Assembly: GCA_009801085.1 (NCBI GenBank) | Contig: VNWV01000010.1 | Span: 62,001 to 126,000, forward strand | Length of the DNA: 64,000 nt | Reading direction: 5' to 3' | From: Lasiodiplodia sp. COLG20 | Lineage: Eukaryota; Ascomycota; Dothideomycetes; Botryosphaeriales; Botryosphaeriaceae | Shown: one piece after another, positions 35,160-47,553 of the stretch | How positions within the stretch are numbered: position 1 is the stretch's first letter | Layout: each line of letters opens with the position of its first letter | Program-made: the position numbers and the translations under genes | Notes under the pieces: model-generated | What the model was told of the DNA's origin: nothing | Database searches by the model: none | The model's input: only the letters and a program-made list of their open reading frames with translations

Positions 35160-35715
35160 GCTTTTCCCGGGGCTATCACTCATGGACACGACGTACTTTT
35201 CACAGGGTGGGATAAACGTATTGTATGGTCTGGCCCTATTTCCCGCTTAGCTCTTTAGTGGACAATGGATATTTCTCTATCTTCGGCGTGTTGTCTGCAC
35301 GTCCACGAGACTTGAGGTTGTTAGTAGAACAAGATCGCGCCATAATGCAGTCGGAATAGTGCCACAGCCTCCCATTAGAGAATGTGGGTTCCGCAGTGAA
35401 TACGGTTCATGCGGCACGGGCTGGTCAAGGGACTGCCACTTTGATGAAATACCGCTGCCGAAATTTCGGAGAGGAAAGAAATTGCTGCTTATTGCTACTT
35501 CCAACCACCATCCGACGTCCCGAGACGAGGGCGGCGTACTTCCTCCAACGTCCACTACACTTTCGCTTCTTCTATGAGCCAGCTCCGGGACCCCTTGCAA
35601 GCAAGGGAGAGTATGCAAGTTAAAAAGGTTTACAACATCAACAGCGTCATCGTCCGTGAAAGCCATGTACCGAGCAGGATTTCTTTCTCACCCCATTTCT
35701 TTTACCAACGCTCCC
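35160..35715. other. Gap between the HeLo gene and profilin
   Basis: A 556-bp segment between convergent genes, holding both 3' flanks. I see no gene or structured element in it. Confidence 0.55.
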
Positions 35716-36460
35716 TTAGTATCCGACACCGATCAGGTAGTCGGCAAGCTGCTCGACGGTGTTGGCGGCGGCGCCGGGCTGGATGGTCTCGGGGTAGTGG
35801 GTGACGAGGATGGCCTGGGTAGTCTTGACGATGATGATGCCCTCCTTGCCCTAAAAAGCCATCTGTCTCAGTATGCGTAGGGAAGCAGGATTGCAGAGAT
35901 GCGCTAACCTTCTTGCCGTAAAGACTCCGGTCGTCAGCCTTCAGGACGACGAAGCGCTCGCCGGCAACGTGAACACCGTTGCTCTGGACCGCCTTGATGC
36001 CGTTGGCATCACCCTTGTCCTTGTATGCGTTCACGATCTCGGTCATCTCGTTGGGAGAAACCTGCGAATCATTGTTAGCCCCGCCATATCCTTTTCCGTC
36101 CGGCCGCGCCGTCGATTGCGACATCAAGGAACCCCGCGCAGCCGCATCGGGCGCGTTGATGTCAACGCTGGCCGCGGTTGCGCTTGGCAGGGGGGCGTGG
36201 GAATTGCTCGGGATGCGATGAACATACGGTGAAGCCGGCGGAGGCGGCCCAGACGCTGTTGCCCTCGGAGTTGAAGATAGCGGCCTTGTCGACATTGCCG
36301 GTGCCGACGAGGCTGTGTTTCTGGGGTTAGCTGCTGGCTCGGAGGAACCCAGGGTGCGCTGGAAGACGGTACCTAGTGTCAACGTATGCTGTTCAGGGTG
36401 TCAGTCAGTGCATGACATGGCGAGGCGGCGGAGGGGCAGCGGCGCACCTTGCCAAGACAT
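35716..36460 (-). CDS. PFY1: Profilin
   Basis: Actin-monomer-binding protein that also binds poly-Pro formins and phosphoinositides. Five exons: 36448-36460 (13 nt), 36373-36388 (16-nt microexon), 36228-36312, 35909-36061 and 35716-35850; 133 aa, the normal profilin length. The assembled start [20 protein letters not shown] and the end [11 protein letters not shown] are diagnostic. The middle reads [16 protein letters not shown] and [14 protein letters not shown]. All four introns have GT..AG ends and plausible CTAAC/CTGAC branch sites. Only this split, with two very short leading exons, restores the family N-terminus. Confidence 0.95.
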
Positions 36461-38409
36461 GGTTGCTTCTGGGGACGACGGTGCGGACGGTGGGCGCGAG
36501 GGCGGTGGTGTGCGTGAAAGTTGGCGTGGCTGGGACGGGTGTGTCTGGAAGAGGAGATGCTGGAGAGCTGGCGGGACAATAGGGTTCAAGTAAGTCGTTG
36601 ACTTGGGCGCGCGCACGGAAACTTGAAGTGGGGGCTTCTCGGAAGGCCAGCGCGCAGCTCGTCTGCCCCTCACTGCACCAGCTCCCTCCCTATGACAGAG
36701 AACCTGCAGCGAGCACCCACGCAGACCGCCTCAGATCGCCTACGCTGGTTCATGCAGCTCCCAACGGGCCCTTTCTCCTGCGCGCGCGCCGCCGATGAGT
36801 GCATGCGCCCCAGCTGCTCCGAACTCTCCTGCCGCCGTTTGCGCCATCGTGCAGCCGCTCTGTGCAGCCGCTCTGTGCAGCGCAGAGACGCAACCCCAAA
36901 AACATTACGGCCGCGAGATCTGGTTACCTTTGCAACCGACATGCTGTCCTCAGCGTCGTCGGCTGACTTCAACCATTGCCCATGTTTCACGTGTTTCACA
37001 TGCTCTACAGCAAGCTCCTTTCTATGAAGACTACGCCGGCCCGTCTCGCTACACGCGCTTACGCCGTAATCTGCAGTCCGTCGCTCTCGGGGTATCGTTT
37101 TCCAAGCGCGCCACTACCGCCAGAAGGCAGTCGGCTTGAATGGGACTTATTGCACCTTTGAAGCCCTCGAGTGTGCAATCTCGCTACTCCCGTCGCGAGC
37201 GCGGGAATGCCGGGCTTTGTTCCGAGGCCCCTGTATAAGCCTAATATGAGCCGACATTGTGCTGTTGATTGGGATGGCAGAGAAGGAACAGGGAAGGAAT
37301 GCTAGCTCTGAGGCTGGTAACCCCAATATAGCAGGCTGACCACCATCAGCAGGGCTAGGCCACCACTATTCGGCTCGGCTTAGTAATCGCCAGTAACTTC
37401 ATCTTCTGCACGCCAACCGGCAGTGGAAGGTCGACGGCTCCCGCGTGTTGCAAGGCCAGCTGACTCAGAGTTGCAATCTCCTTGTGCTGCTCCCCGGCTG
37501 ACTGGCTTGGGCCCGGGGTGTCGATGTGCCCATGGGGATGCTTATTATACCTTGGGCTCGATGAAGACGAGATCCGGCCATCTCGCTTTGACGGGGCGGC
37601 TCCCGAGACCATGGTATGCGGCTTCGGGACGAGGCATGTTAAGGACACAGACTACCTCTAATATTACCTGACTATCATAATCAATTTGGGAAAAGGAAGA
37701 ACTCATTCCCGCGACGCTAGAAACTCAATGTGGTTCTGGAAGCAGTTGCGCTCAGACGCACCTCCTTTTCTCGCCGCGTAGTGTCCGCAACAGGCAAAAC
37801 GGCGGCTGACAGATCGTCCTTCAGCTCTCCGAAAACAGCGGCGATTCGTAAGTCCCTCGTGCGTCGGAGGATGGCTGCGAACGCGAAGGATATTGGCAAT
37901 CACGGTCCGAAGATGAGGCTGGTTTCAGGAGCTGGACGTGAGAGTCTCAGGGAGGGCGTAGCGAGTCAGGTGGGGCTTATCGAGCTATCGCAAAGCTCCA
38001 AGCAACGCGGCGAAAGTTGCAGCCTCAGGCGCTCAGACAGCACGCGGGCTTGTGAAACAGAGGGCATGGCTGTGGGAAAGCAAAGACGAGCGTTGGCCGG
38101 CCGTTCGCATGCAAGCGTGGGAAAAGAAAGGCGCAGACACGTCCAAGGGAGACTGGTCTGACGCATGGCTGTTTACCTAGCTACGAATACCCCGCCACAA
38201 CGCACCGCGGCGATGACATCTCCTACATCGCGGTGCTCCAAGCCAGCTCCCCACGGCCCTATTTCCTGACGTGTGCGGTCGAAGTTTGATAGCTAGCCCA
38301 GCCACGGCACCTGCAGCTTTCTGGACCCTGCGACTCCACCCGTCAACTTCGCTCCACTGCGGTTCTCTGCCTCACTCGACGTGCAAGACGACGACAGCAC
38401 CCCGACACC
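36461..38409. other. Divergent region between profilin and the E2
   Basis: About 1.95 kb between two divergent genes, so it holds both promoters. A 143-codon open frame near 37730-38161 lacks an ATG start and resembles nothing known to me. No repeat or RNA gene was seen. Confidence 0.45.
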
Positions 38410-39008
38410 ATGGCTTCCGGAGCACAGAAACGCATCACAAAGGCACGGCCCCGCCCGCCTCTTTTGGATCGCAGCGCGCCGCCGTAACTAACCCACCGTC
38501 ACAGGAGCTGACCGAGGTCACGAACGACCCGCCGCCGAGCATGAAGGTGCAGCTCGTCGACGAGTCGGACGTGCATGTGTGGGAGGTCCTGATCGAGGGC
38601 CCCGAGCAGTCCGTTTATGCCGTAAGAGCTCCTGTTGATCTTGCTTTGCTTTACGAGAAAATTCTCACACTGTGGTCTTTGCAGGGCGGCCAGTTCCGCC
38701 TCGTCATCACCCTACCCAAGGACTACCCCTTCAAGCCGCCGATGCTCAACTTCCACACGAAGATCTACCACCCAAATGTCAGCAACGATGACAAGGGCCT
38801 CATGTGCCTGGGAATGCTGCGCCCGGACCAGTGGAAGCCGCCGAACAAGCTCACCGCGGTGCTCAACATGGTCCACAACCTGCTGATCGAGCCCGACGTG
38901 AGCGACCCCGTCGAGCCTGCCATTGCCGACGTCTACAAGCGGGACAAGAAGGAGTTTGAGAAGACGGCCAAGGACTGGGTCAAGCGGTACGCGTCGGGCA
39001 AGAACTAA
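38410..39008 (+). CDS. Ubiquitin-conjugating enzyme E2, class I
   Basis: E2 enzyme that carries ubiquitin (or a related modifier) as a thioester. Three exons: 38410-38442, 38505-38621 and 38685-39008; 157 aa, little more than the UBC fold. Motifs seen are YPFKPP (64-69), HPN (79-81) and the active-site cysteine in GLMCLGML (Cys 91), followed by WKP. The first intron has a GC donor (AAG/GCACGG) with ACTAAC branch and CAG acceptor; the join reads RITK/ELTEV. The fold resembles the UbcH7/UBE2L3 and Ubc4/5 groups, but I cannot assign an ortholog. Confidence 0.88.
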
Positions 39009-40622
39009 ATGTACATTGGGAGCTTGCATTTTGCCGGAGTTTTGCGGGCACAGGTACGTGCAGAACAAATGGAGCAGATTAGACGTGCATTATTTGGTCG
39101 AGACCTTTTGCCGGCTTGGACTAGAGGACGCGACGCTTTCTGCCAACCATCGTCGGGCTGCCATGCATCCCATGCATCGCCGCCCTGTCTAAGCACAACG
39201 TCTACGTAGTACGTCCGGAAGGGCCGGTTCATTTCACTGTAGAGAGGCTGTGCTTAGGACAACGCATGGCCTTCAGGAACAACCACTTGGGCTTCAGCCT
39301 CACCGCTCGGGAATCCTACGGACATTTGTCGTGAAGGCTAATCCGCCATGAATCGATGTGATTTTATGCAGGGCGTGCAGGATAATTATGGCTCGTACTG
39401 TGCTCTTGTGCCGGCATCGTCGGCAAAAACCACATGGCAGAAGATGCTCCCGGCCGGGCGCTGATCTCACGGTTGGCGCTGATCCGGCCACCGATGTCGA
39501 GAACGAAGCTTGTAAACAAAGCCGCCAAGCTCGGGAAGACATGGGTGTCTTCCACGTTCAGGACACGCCGCTGACGTTTTGACGGGATGCGTGGACCAGC
39601 ACGCGGCTGGACGGGCCTCGTGGTGGACTGGGGGAGCGAAAGCGATATTAACAAGCCGGCCGAGGTTACCCCCAGAAGCCGGCTGCCAGCAGCGAGAAGC
39701 GCCGGCCGCCCGGTTTTTGGCAAGCGTTTCAACGGCGGCCGGGATGGCAGCGGTAGGGCAGAGGCGTGTTTCGAGCACGTCGCGGACGTGCTCCCCTCGT
39801 CGGCTGGCGCTGAGCAGCAGATCCCGGATCGGCCAAGATTTCTAGCTGCCATGTTTGCGGGCGCGGCCAGCTGAGCGCGCGCACGCGGCTCTTGGCCCGG
39901 CGCGAGGCGGACGGAGGCTGTGGGAGGATCGGCTAGGTGCTACGCGCGGCTGGCCAACCAGCGCCCTCACAAACAACCATCGCTGCTGATGCGGGCTAGT
40001 TCCCGCCCCGTTGCTCGACTGTAACGCGCCCTCACAGCTACTGCAGGATTGCTGCTTCAGGCTGGCCGCGACGGGCTGCAGCGGCCGCCAGGACCAGCGG
40101 GCATCTCGATGCAATTCCGGAGGCCCAGTCCTTAGCGCGCGTGCCAGCAAAGACCTTGCTCCCTCTCATCACGCGGATTCCGCCCCTGGCTGCGGAACGA
40201 AATGATGCCTCCGTTGTAATGCACGGCTCCGCCTTGGCACGAGCTCAAACGCCAGCGTTCTTTCTCAAGACGCCTAGGCTGCTGCTTAACTTCCCCGAAC
40301 ACCGCTGGGCTCGCCGCTACAAGCTGCGCTGCTGCCGCTGCCGCCGCCGTCTTCAGAGCCACGATCTGTCATGCCCCACAGCCGCCGTTGCGTGCAACTG
40401 GCCGTCCATTCTTTACCCACCGCCGCTCGTTTGACCACCTCTAGCAGACTGCCGTAATCGCGCAGCATTCCCCGGTTCCCCGTCAGCCGCGTCCATTCCG
40501 AGCAGCCATACACACGACTCTGCGCGCCGCCTCGACACCCCCCAGGGAATGCAGAGCATTGCCGAGCGCCAGGCTGCGTGGAATCTGTGGGACAGGCAGG
40601 CTTCGGCCTCAGACATTCGCTC
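39009..40622. other. Gap between the E2 and the TBC gene
   Basis: About 1.6 kb with the E2 3' flank and the TBC upstream region. Close to the TBC start there is a 28-codon upstream frame (ATG 40549, stop 40633-40635) that overlaps the main start out of frame. No other gene, tRNA or repeat was recognised. Confidence 0.5.
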
Positions 40623-43391
40623 ATGCCGCAGATGACCATGGGACCGCTGCAGTTGGAATCGCCTACAAGCGATGGCGGGCATTCAGGGTTGTTTCACCTC
40701 CACCACAAGAAGAGGGAGCCTAAGCGCCGCCCTGAGGACCTGCGTTCCGTTAGGTCGCCGCCCCCTACGGCGCCGACCAGCGCGCCGCAGTCCCCGAGCC
40801 ACTCGCTTCTGAATGGCCTGAAGATGCACCCAGTTAATATTCTTTCCGGGCCCCCAGTCGGCCTGGATACCATCCCCACCCCCAGGGAGTCCCTCAGCTC
40901 GAGAGACTCGCTTGCCAGCGCGGGTGAAGGATTCGAGCGGCCGCCTCCCGTCGCGCCGCCGCTCCCGCATCTTCCGCTGCGCAAGAGGTCCTCGCAGCGC
41001 TTGCGCCAAGGAGCCGCATCCCCTCTCTTATCCTCTCCTCTCAACGAGTCCCGGATCCCTCGTTCTGCCGTGGACTACCCCTCCCCCACTCGTTCCACTC
41101 GTTCCACTCGCTCGCGCCAGACGAGCTCCGCCTCCAAACCTTATACCGACGACCCTTCGTATAGCCTCCAACCCTCCCCGCTCGGCTCTCCCATCTCGAC
41201 TCGTACGGATGCCGAGGACGAGGAGGACGTCGTGGACCCTCTGCCCGATTCCATCCGCCTTCGCCCGCGCGCCTCTTCCCACACCATCAGCAAGCCTCAG
41301 CGCATCCTTAGGACGTCGACGTCGATTCCGAACCTGGCTCAGCTGCGCGCGCGGGAAGTGGTCTCCGCCCAAGGCCACCGGAGGGAGAGGCGGAGTACCG
41401 TACGCGACAGCTACCTTTCGATGCTCCGTCGGGAACCCCCGGGCAGACCGCACGTCCTCGGGGACGAAATGCGGTCGAGTTACCGTTCGAATTTCACCAA
41501 CTCTTCCTCGGGCTTTGTTGACGCGAGCGGCACCGAGCGCAGCAGCATCATTTCCGAAAGGAGCGGGGTGAGCAACACTCCTTACACCACCGATTACGCA
41601 GAGACCGATGTGGAGAAGACGGACTTCGAGCAAACCGATGCTGAGCAAGACGGGATGACGGTCGAGGATGCGATTGATATGTATGAGATGGGGTTCGAGG
41701 ACGATCCGGACGAAGTGCCTGAGGGATCGGACGAGGGTTATGCGTCTCAGGTTCCTACAAATACCACCCCGGGAGAAGCTCAGACACCGCCAAGGGTGCG
41801 AAGGCACTCTACAAGTAGCCTCCGCGACTCGGCTCTGGGCCCCGACGCCCCTGCAGACCACGACATCCCCTATGTTACCCCATCTCGCAACGATCGAGTG
41901 TCCAGAATCATGGCCGAACAAGAGATCGCCGCCCAACTACCGCCGCCGCAATCAGCCAGGTCCGCCAGATCCGCCAGGTCCGCTCGCTCGGCCGCATCGG
42001 GCAAGTCGAAGGGATCCATCAATATGGTCGCAGACAAGACGTTTTCCCAGATGCTCGCCCCGAGGATGACCGTGGTGGAAAAGAAGGTGGAACTCAAGGC
42101 CGGGTCGTCGATTCCCCGTGACCAGTACGGTTTCAAGAAGGCCACGCAATATATTACGGTGGAGCAGTACGACACGTGGAACGGACCTTACAGGGAATAC
42201 ACCGAACGTCGCCGCAAGAAGTGGCAGAACCTCATGAGACAACATGGACTTCCCATCAGCAAGCCTACCCGCTTCCCGCCGCGCAGTGAGAAGGTGAAGA
42301 GGTTCATCCGCAAGGGCATCCCTCCCGAGTGGAGGGGCGCAGCCTGGTTCTATTACGGGGGTGGCCCCGCTCGACAGGCGGCTAACCCGGGCTTGTACTG
42401 GGAGCTAATCGAGCAGGTCAACGATGGTCAGCTCAGCGAGCAAGATCGCGAGCATATCGAGCGTGATCTCAACCGTACCTTCCCGGATAATGTCAGGTTC
42501 AGGCCTGAGTCGAGAGCATCCATGAACGCGGCGCATCTGCTTGACACGAAATCCACCGACTTGACGCCGGATTGTGAAACACCGATCCTCCGCGCGCTGC
42601 GCCGCGTTCTCCAAGCCTTTGCCGTCCACAACCCCGGAATTGGATACTGTCAATCGCTCAACTTCTTGGCCGGTCTGCTGCTCATCTTCCTGGACGAAGA
42701 TGAGGAAAAGGCCTTTATCATGCTTGACATCATCACCAGCATCCATCTTCCTGGTACTCACGGTCGCGTGCTGGAAGCCAACATCGACATTGGCGTTCTC
42801 ATGCACTGCATCCGCGAGTCTATGCCGGCCATCTGGAACAAGATTGACGATACCAAAGAATTCGAGCCGAATGTCACCACTAGCTCGGCTCGCCTACCCA
42901 CTGTCTCGCTGGCCATGACTTCGTGGTTCATGTCTCTTTTCGTGGGTAACTTCCCGATTGAGACGGTGCTGCGTGTGTGGGACTCCTTCTTTTACGAAGG
43001 GTCCAAGACCTTGTTCCGCATTGCGCTGGCCATTCTGAAGATTGGCGAAGCCGAGATCCGGGCTATCTCGGACCCTATGGAGGTCTTCCAGATCATCCAA
43101 ACACTCCCTCGTCGTCTTATTGACCCCAACTCCCTCATGGACGCGTGCTTCCGCCGTCGCAACGGGTTTGGACACGTCAAGCAAGAGACTATCGACGCAC
43201 GCCGCGTTGAGCGCCGTCGTGCGCATCAGCAAGACATTGCCCGCATCAGTGGCAACTGGGCCGCTAAGTTCGGCAAGAAGGAGGTCGACGCACAGTCTGT
43301 GCGATCAAAGGCCGGAGGAGTCCGCAGAGCGGCCAGCAAGCGCTTCAAGCATAAGCGCAGAGCCCGTACCGACCAAGCTCAGGGCAATTAA
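40623..43391 (+). CDS. TBC-domain Rab GTPase-activating protein
   Basis: Predicted GAP for a Rab GTPase in membrane traffic, intronless, 922 aa. The first 540 residues are disordered and Ser/Pro/Arg-rich, with short tandem repeats (RSTRSTRS; SARSARSARSARSA). The TBC domain starts near 562 with KGIPPEWRGAAW. It carries the IxxDxxRT arginine finger as IERDLNRT (Arg 618) and the glutamine finger as GYCQSLN (Gln 677); both catalytic fingers are present. The tail is basic. The frame is open upstream without ATG, so the first ATG (40623) is chosen; ATGs at 40632 and 40638 are alternatives. The domain resembles the Gyp3/Msb3 group, which acts on Sec4-type Rabs, but this is not certain. Confidence 0.9.
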   Translation: MPQMTMGPLQLESPTSDGGHSGLFHLHHKKREPKRRPEDLRSVRSPPPTAPTSAPQSPSHSLLNGLKMHPVNILSGPPVGLDTIPTPRESLSSRDSLASAGEGFERPPPVAPPLPHLPLRKRSSQRLRQGAASPLLSSPLNESRIPRSAVDYPSPTRSTRSTRSRQTSSASKPYTDDPSYSLQPSPLGSPISTRTDAEDEEDVVDPLPDSIRLRPRASSHTISKPQRILRTSTSIPNLAQLRAREVVSAQGHRRERRSTVRDSYLSMLRREPPGRPHVLGDEMRSSYRSNFTNSSSGFVDASGTERSSIISERSGVSNTPYTTDYAETDVEKTDFEQTDAEQDGMTVEDAIDMYEMGFEDDPDEVPEGSDEGYASQVPTNTTPGEAQTPPRVRRHSTSSLRDSALGPDAPADHDIPYVTPSRNDRVSRIMAEQEIAAQLPPPQSARSARSARSARSAASGKSKGSINMVADKTFSQMLAPRMTVVEKKVELKAGSSIPRDQYGFKKATQYITVEQYDTWNGPYREYTERRRKKWQNLMRQHGLPISKPTRFPPRSEKVKRFIRKGIPPEWRGAAWFYYGGGPARQAANPGLYWELIEQVNDGQLSEQDREHIERDLNRTFPDNVRFRPESRASMNAAHLLDTKSTDLTPDCETPILRALRRVLQAFAVHNPGIGYCQSLNFLAGLLLIFLDEDEEKAFIMLDIITSIHLPGTHGRVLEANIDIGVLMHCIRESMPAIWNKIDDTKEFEPNVTTSSARLPTVSLAMTSWFMSLFVGNFPIETVLRVWDSFFYEGSKTLFRIALAILKIGEAEIRAISDPMEVFQIIQTLPRRLIDPNSLMDACFRRRNGFGHVKQETIDARRVERRRAHQQDIARISGNWAAKFGKKEVDAQSVRSKAGGVRRAASKRFKHKRRARTDQAQGN

Positions 43392-45258
43392 GCCATGCAT
43401 ATAAAAGTATTTCGGAGTTACCCGGAGCGTTTACTTTGTATCTTTATTTTTTTCCTTATGCTTTTACTTCTGGTAAGCCACTTACAAGCATTTGGGCTGG
43501 TGTTCTTGTGGGACTTTTTTTTTTTTCTTCTCGGCACTGACGGCCTTCTGGATCGTGCTGTTTGCTTCTACATACCCTCATTTTTCGATTCTACCTCACT
43601 CCTTGGAAGCATAGTGTTTAGTCACTCCTTTTGATATCCCCAGTTGCTCTTCTTTTCCTTTTTTTTTTTCTTGTTTCCTTTACGACACTTTGCCTTTAGA
43701 GATCACCTATGATTCGAGGCCTCTGAAAAAAGTAAATATTCTGGTGCTATGGGGTTTTTGAATATTAGTTGCCAGCAGAGAAAGGGCAACAAGGCGTTTT
43801 CCTATTTCGGGAAAGAACAAAGAGAAAGAGCGGAATTCGGGACAACTTTTTCCAACATGACGCCCAGAGAACGGTAGCTACGCAAACAAATCTATGGATA
43901 CGCTTATACCCCCCAACTTCAGTGTGCATTCGACCCGGTGACCTTCATCAGCATGATGTGAATGATTCGGAAAGTCAGTTTGCGAGAATTTTTTTTGGTT
44001 GCGAAACGGGTTCTGTTTGAAACTAGGAACCATGGCGTTGCGAGCTAGGTTTGGGAGAAGCGAGGAGAGTTAAGAGATCGACATATGAAAGCAAGGCATA
44101 ATGGCTAAGCCCCTTCGTCGTCATCTCGTTGCCTCGCTGAATATGCCACTTGGAGTAGATGGGCTGAATAAGCGTGCTGTCGAAGGTTTTGCAGAAGATC
44201 ACATCGGGTTGCGGATGATTTGAGCTCCGTGGCCCCCTTTGAACTCTTCCCGTCAGGCCGTGCAGGCAGTTGAAGCAAACATCTAGAGGTGAATGTATGA
44301 TTTAAAGTTGTATAAACACGCTCAAGTATTATATTCAACTACCTATGTAAGCAAGGTACTCTGCTTCTAGTAGGAAAGTTTTGGCAAGCTCGAATTCCCC
44401 TGCCACCTGCTATGCGGTGGCCTTCGTTATTTCCTTTCTCTCCCACAATGACGTCAACTACTAAGGCGCTCCAACACCAGGAGGGGTAGTCAAATGACCT
44501 GTACCTACCTACTTATACGAAGCACTATACGAAGCAGGGAGATGATGGAAGCAGAAGGTCGATGCGCGAATGATGGGGTGCGCGTGCACGCGCACGTGGA
44601 GAGGAAATGATGGGTCATCTGGAATCCCTGCAACATTTAATGAATCGTGTGTATCGATCGTGGGACTGATCGCTGTGTTGGTGATTATTTTTATCTAGCT
44701 GAAGACAGTTTGATTGACTTGGTTGTAGCAAGGCCGCGAGCGTTTACTGCCGAAAAGGAGCCGCTGGAAATGTGAGCCGGGCCTGCTAGGCTAAGCACGA
44801 GCAAGCTTCATCGTCGAAGATGCAGGAAGGCAGCGAGAACGTGCTTGTGCATATGCACGGAAGCACGGGGATTGCAGAAGAGCTGGAGAAGGAGCCATCG
44901 AGTCAGGTTAGGAAATCCGTGCCATCGGCGGGCCGTAGTCCGGGGGGCTGGGGGGGCCGGGCAGCCGCCCGCTCAGTGGCTCGTTGCTTTTTCTCCTCTG
45001 GACCGGAACTCTTGCCGACGTCATGCGAACGAGCCACCCGCTCGACTACTTCACATCAAGTGGTCATTTTTGGCCAGGGTCGGTGGCTGGGAGAGGAAAG
45101 TGGAGAAGACGGACAACGCAGAAGAGATCCCACACAAGGACACGCGACAGGCCTGGGAAAAACTTTCGAAATATGCGCGCGGCCGGCTGAGCTGCTGCTG
45201 TGTTAGTTTACTTTTCACCTCCAAACCTCCGAGCACTATCTTCCTCCGCGCCGTCAAC
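43392..45258. other. Gap between the TBC gene and NCA2
   Basis: About 1.9 kb. The first 300 bp is T-rich with two long T tracts (near 43517-43529 and 43659-43670), fitting a 3' UTR and terminator. An 11-bp direct repeat TATACGAAGCA occurs at about 44513 and 44527. No gene was recognised. Confidence 0.5.
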
Positions 45259-47553
45259 ATGTCATTCGTGGCCGAGTAAGAACCTACCCCGCCACCCCCC
45301 GCTTGCATTTGCGCGTCTGACATTCTCCCCTCCTTCGGCGAACCGCAGCCAGGTCCAGCGAATCGACAGCCAGCTCGACCGCCTACCGCTATCCGCGGCG
45401 GGCTTGTCCGTGTCCGCCGCGGCAACGACAGCGGATACTGGTGCCGTGCACGTCAACCAAGCGCGCATCACACACCTGCAGAACCTGATAAAGTCGCTCT
45501 CGACCTCGCAGAACAAGAAGTCGCTGCTCTCGCGTGACCGCATCCGCGCGGTGCTCCAGCAGGCGCGCATCGCCGACGACTGCTCGACATGCCAACAACA
45601 CTTTGTCTCATACAAGCAAACCACGGAGATTGAGGGCGATGGTGGTGAAGAGGATGGCGAACACCACCAGCATTGGGAGGAAGAGCGACGATACTCGGTG
45701 ACGGACGCGGTGGAGCCCAGCTACGAGCATGAGCTGGAGTGGCTGCTACTGAGCAAGGCGACAGCGCACACGTACGGCCTGGTGCTCAACTCGATACTCG
45801 AACAGACGCTGCCGCTGTCGGACGATATCTGGTACTGGGATGATATCCTGGGGTCGGCGCGGCACGCCTCGATCTACTCGGTGCAGACGAGCCCGCTGCG
45901 CGTGTGGGCTTGGTCTAAGGCTGTGTACCAGGACGTGCGGCGTCGCGGCGGCGAGGGCGTTCTAGGCCGTGAGGGCTGGAGCCAGTTCTACGGGTTGGTG
46001 CAGGAGGTGGTGCGTGAGCGCAGCCTGGTGCAGGTGCAGCGCAAGGTGCTGAGCCCGCTGGCGTTGGTGCGCAACGAGGCGCGCGCGAAGCAGAGCGCGC
46101 TCAAGCGCATCCGGCTGATCAACGCGAACGCGTTGGGCGTGCTGCTGGGCGAGGGCCTGAGCAACCAGAGCTCGCACGACGAAGGCTTCCGCACGCCGAC
46201 GGCCGGGGCCCAGAGCGAGGATGCGCGGCATCGGTGGAAGAGCGCGGTGACACGGTCGATCGCGCTGATGGACATTGTGCTGCAAGAGGTCGCGGATCCG
46301 CATGTGCCGGTCGACGACTTCGACAACGCGGTCGCGGCGAGGACGGATCAGGATCGGTATTACCAGATTTTGGAGGCATCCGACTACAGCGCGCTGAGCT
46401 TGAACCCGGCCATGGTGACGGAGCGCCTGACGACGATCTTGGACACGCATTTGGGCAGCTACCAGGCCGAGCTGCGGGCCAGAACGAGAGAGCACGGGAG
46501 GCCTTCTGGAATCATCCGCTACTGGCTGCCCGCAACTGTTCTACTAGTAAGTCTATACAATGGAGCAGATCACGAAGCTCGACTAATTGGCTTCTTAGGT
46601 CTCGTCAACTACCATCTACCGCATTGTCATGGGCCACCGTAACGAGATCATTGCGTCGATACGAGACCTAGGCCGGACCACTATAGATTTCTTCAACAAC
46701 TGGATAATAGAGCCGACAAAGAAGATCATTGGCACCATCCGCCACGACGAAGACAGCGAGGTCTCGATCATGAGCAAGCGCAGCCTGGAGGGCGACAGAG
46801 CGAGTCTGGAACGCATGGTTGTGGACTTTGCCATTCAGAACCCGGAGAATGGCAGTCTCAGCGAGGTGCAGATCGCGGAGATGCGGCAGAAGGTCAGAGA
46901 AGGTGACCTGACACCGGTGCTGAAGGCGTACGAGAAGGACATGCAGAAGCCCATTGTTGGCGCGATCACGGGCAATCTCATCAGGACCCTTCTCATTCAG
47001 ATCCAGAAGACAAAGGTGGACGTGGAAGTGGCTATGGCTGGCATTGACTCCATCCTGAAGAGCCAGGAGCTGCTGTTTGGGTAAGTCGAGTTTCGGCTTG
47101 ATGAGGGCTTTGGCTAACGGCGACAGCTTCATCGGACTCACGCCCGGCGTCATGGTGTGCATCGGCATCACGAGATATCTTCAGGGCACTTTTGGCAGCC
47201 GCAAGGGTGTGCGGAAGTCGGAGGCATCGAGCCATATGATGCGCGTGTTCAGGTAAGTCAAGCGGAAATCTAGAAGGGGGTTGTCTCGGAGGCTGACTGA
47301 GTGCGTCAGGAACATCGACCGCATCTTAACAAATGCTCAGCCCACCAAGTACGGCGAGCTTTTCTACAAGGACCACGGTCTGCTTCTTTGTGAGGTGCAC
47401 GTTCTGCGCCAACTTGCGAACAGGATTATGCCAGGGCGGGTGTTCCATGATTTCCTCGAGGAGCTGGACGATCTGGTGGATATCCGCACGGGCGTGGCCA
47501 AGCAGCGCAAGGTGGTGAAGCGCATGCGGTGGGCGTACGCAAAGTGGCTGTGA
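45259..47553 (+). CDS. NCA2: Mitochondrial Nca2 family protein
   Basis: Membrane protein of mitochondria; in yeast Nca2 affects expression of the Atp6/Atp8 subunits of ATP synthase. Five exons: 45259-45275, 45349-46546, 46599-47080, 47127-47252 and 47310-47553; 688 aa. The start MSFVADQVQRIDSQLDRLP, central SGIIRYWLPATVLLVSSTTI (hydrophobic), RTTIDFFNNWIIEPTKKI, the hydrophobic LLFGFIGLTPGVMVCI, and the C-terminal YGELFYKDHGLLLCEVHVLR are all characteristic of the family. All four introns are short and phase-consistent. Exact molecular activity is unknown even in yeast. Confidence 0.93.

Noticed and set aside
37730..38161. Open frame of 143 codons on the plus strand between profilin and the E2
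   Set aside because: It starts at GTG rather than ATG near its 5' end and the translation resembles nothing known.
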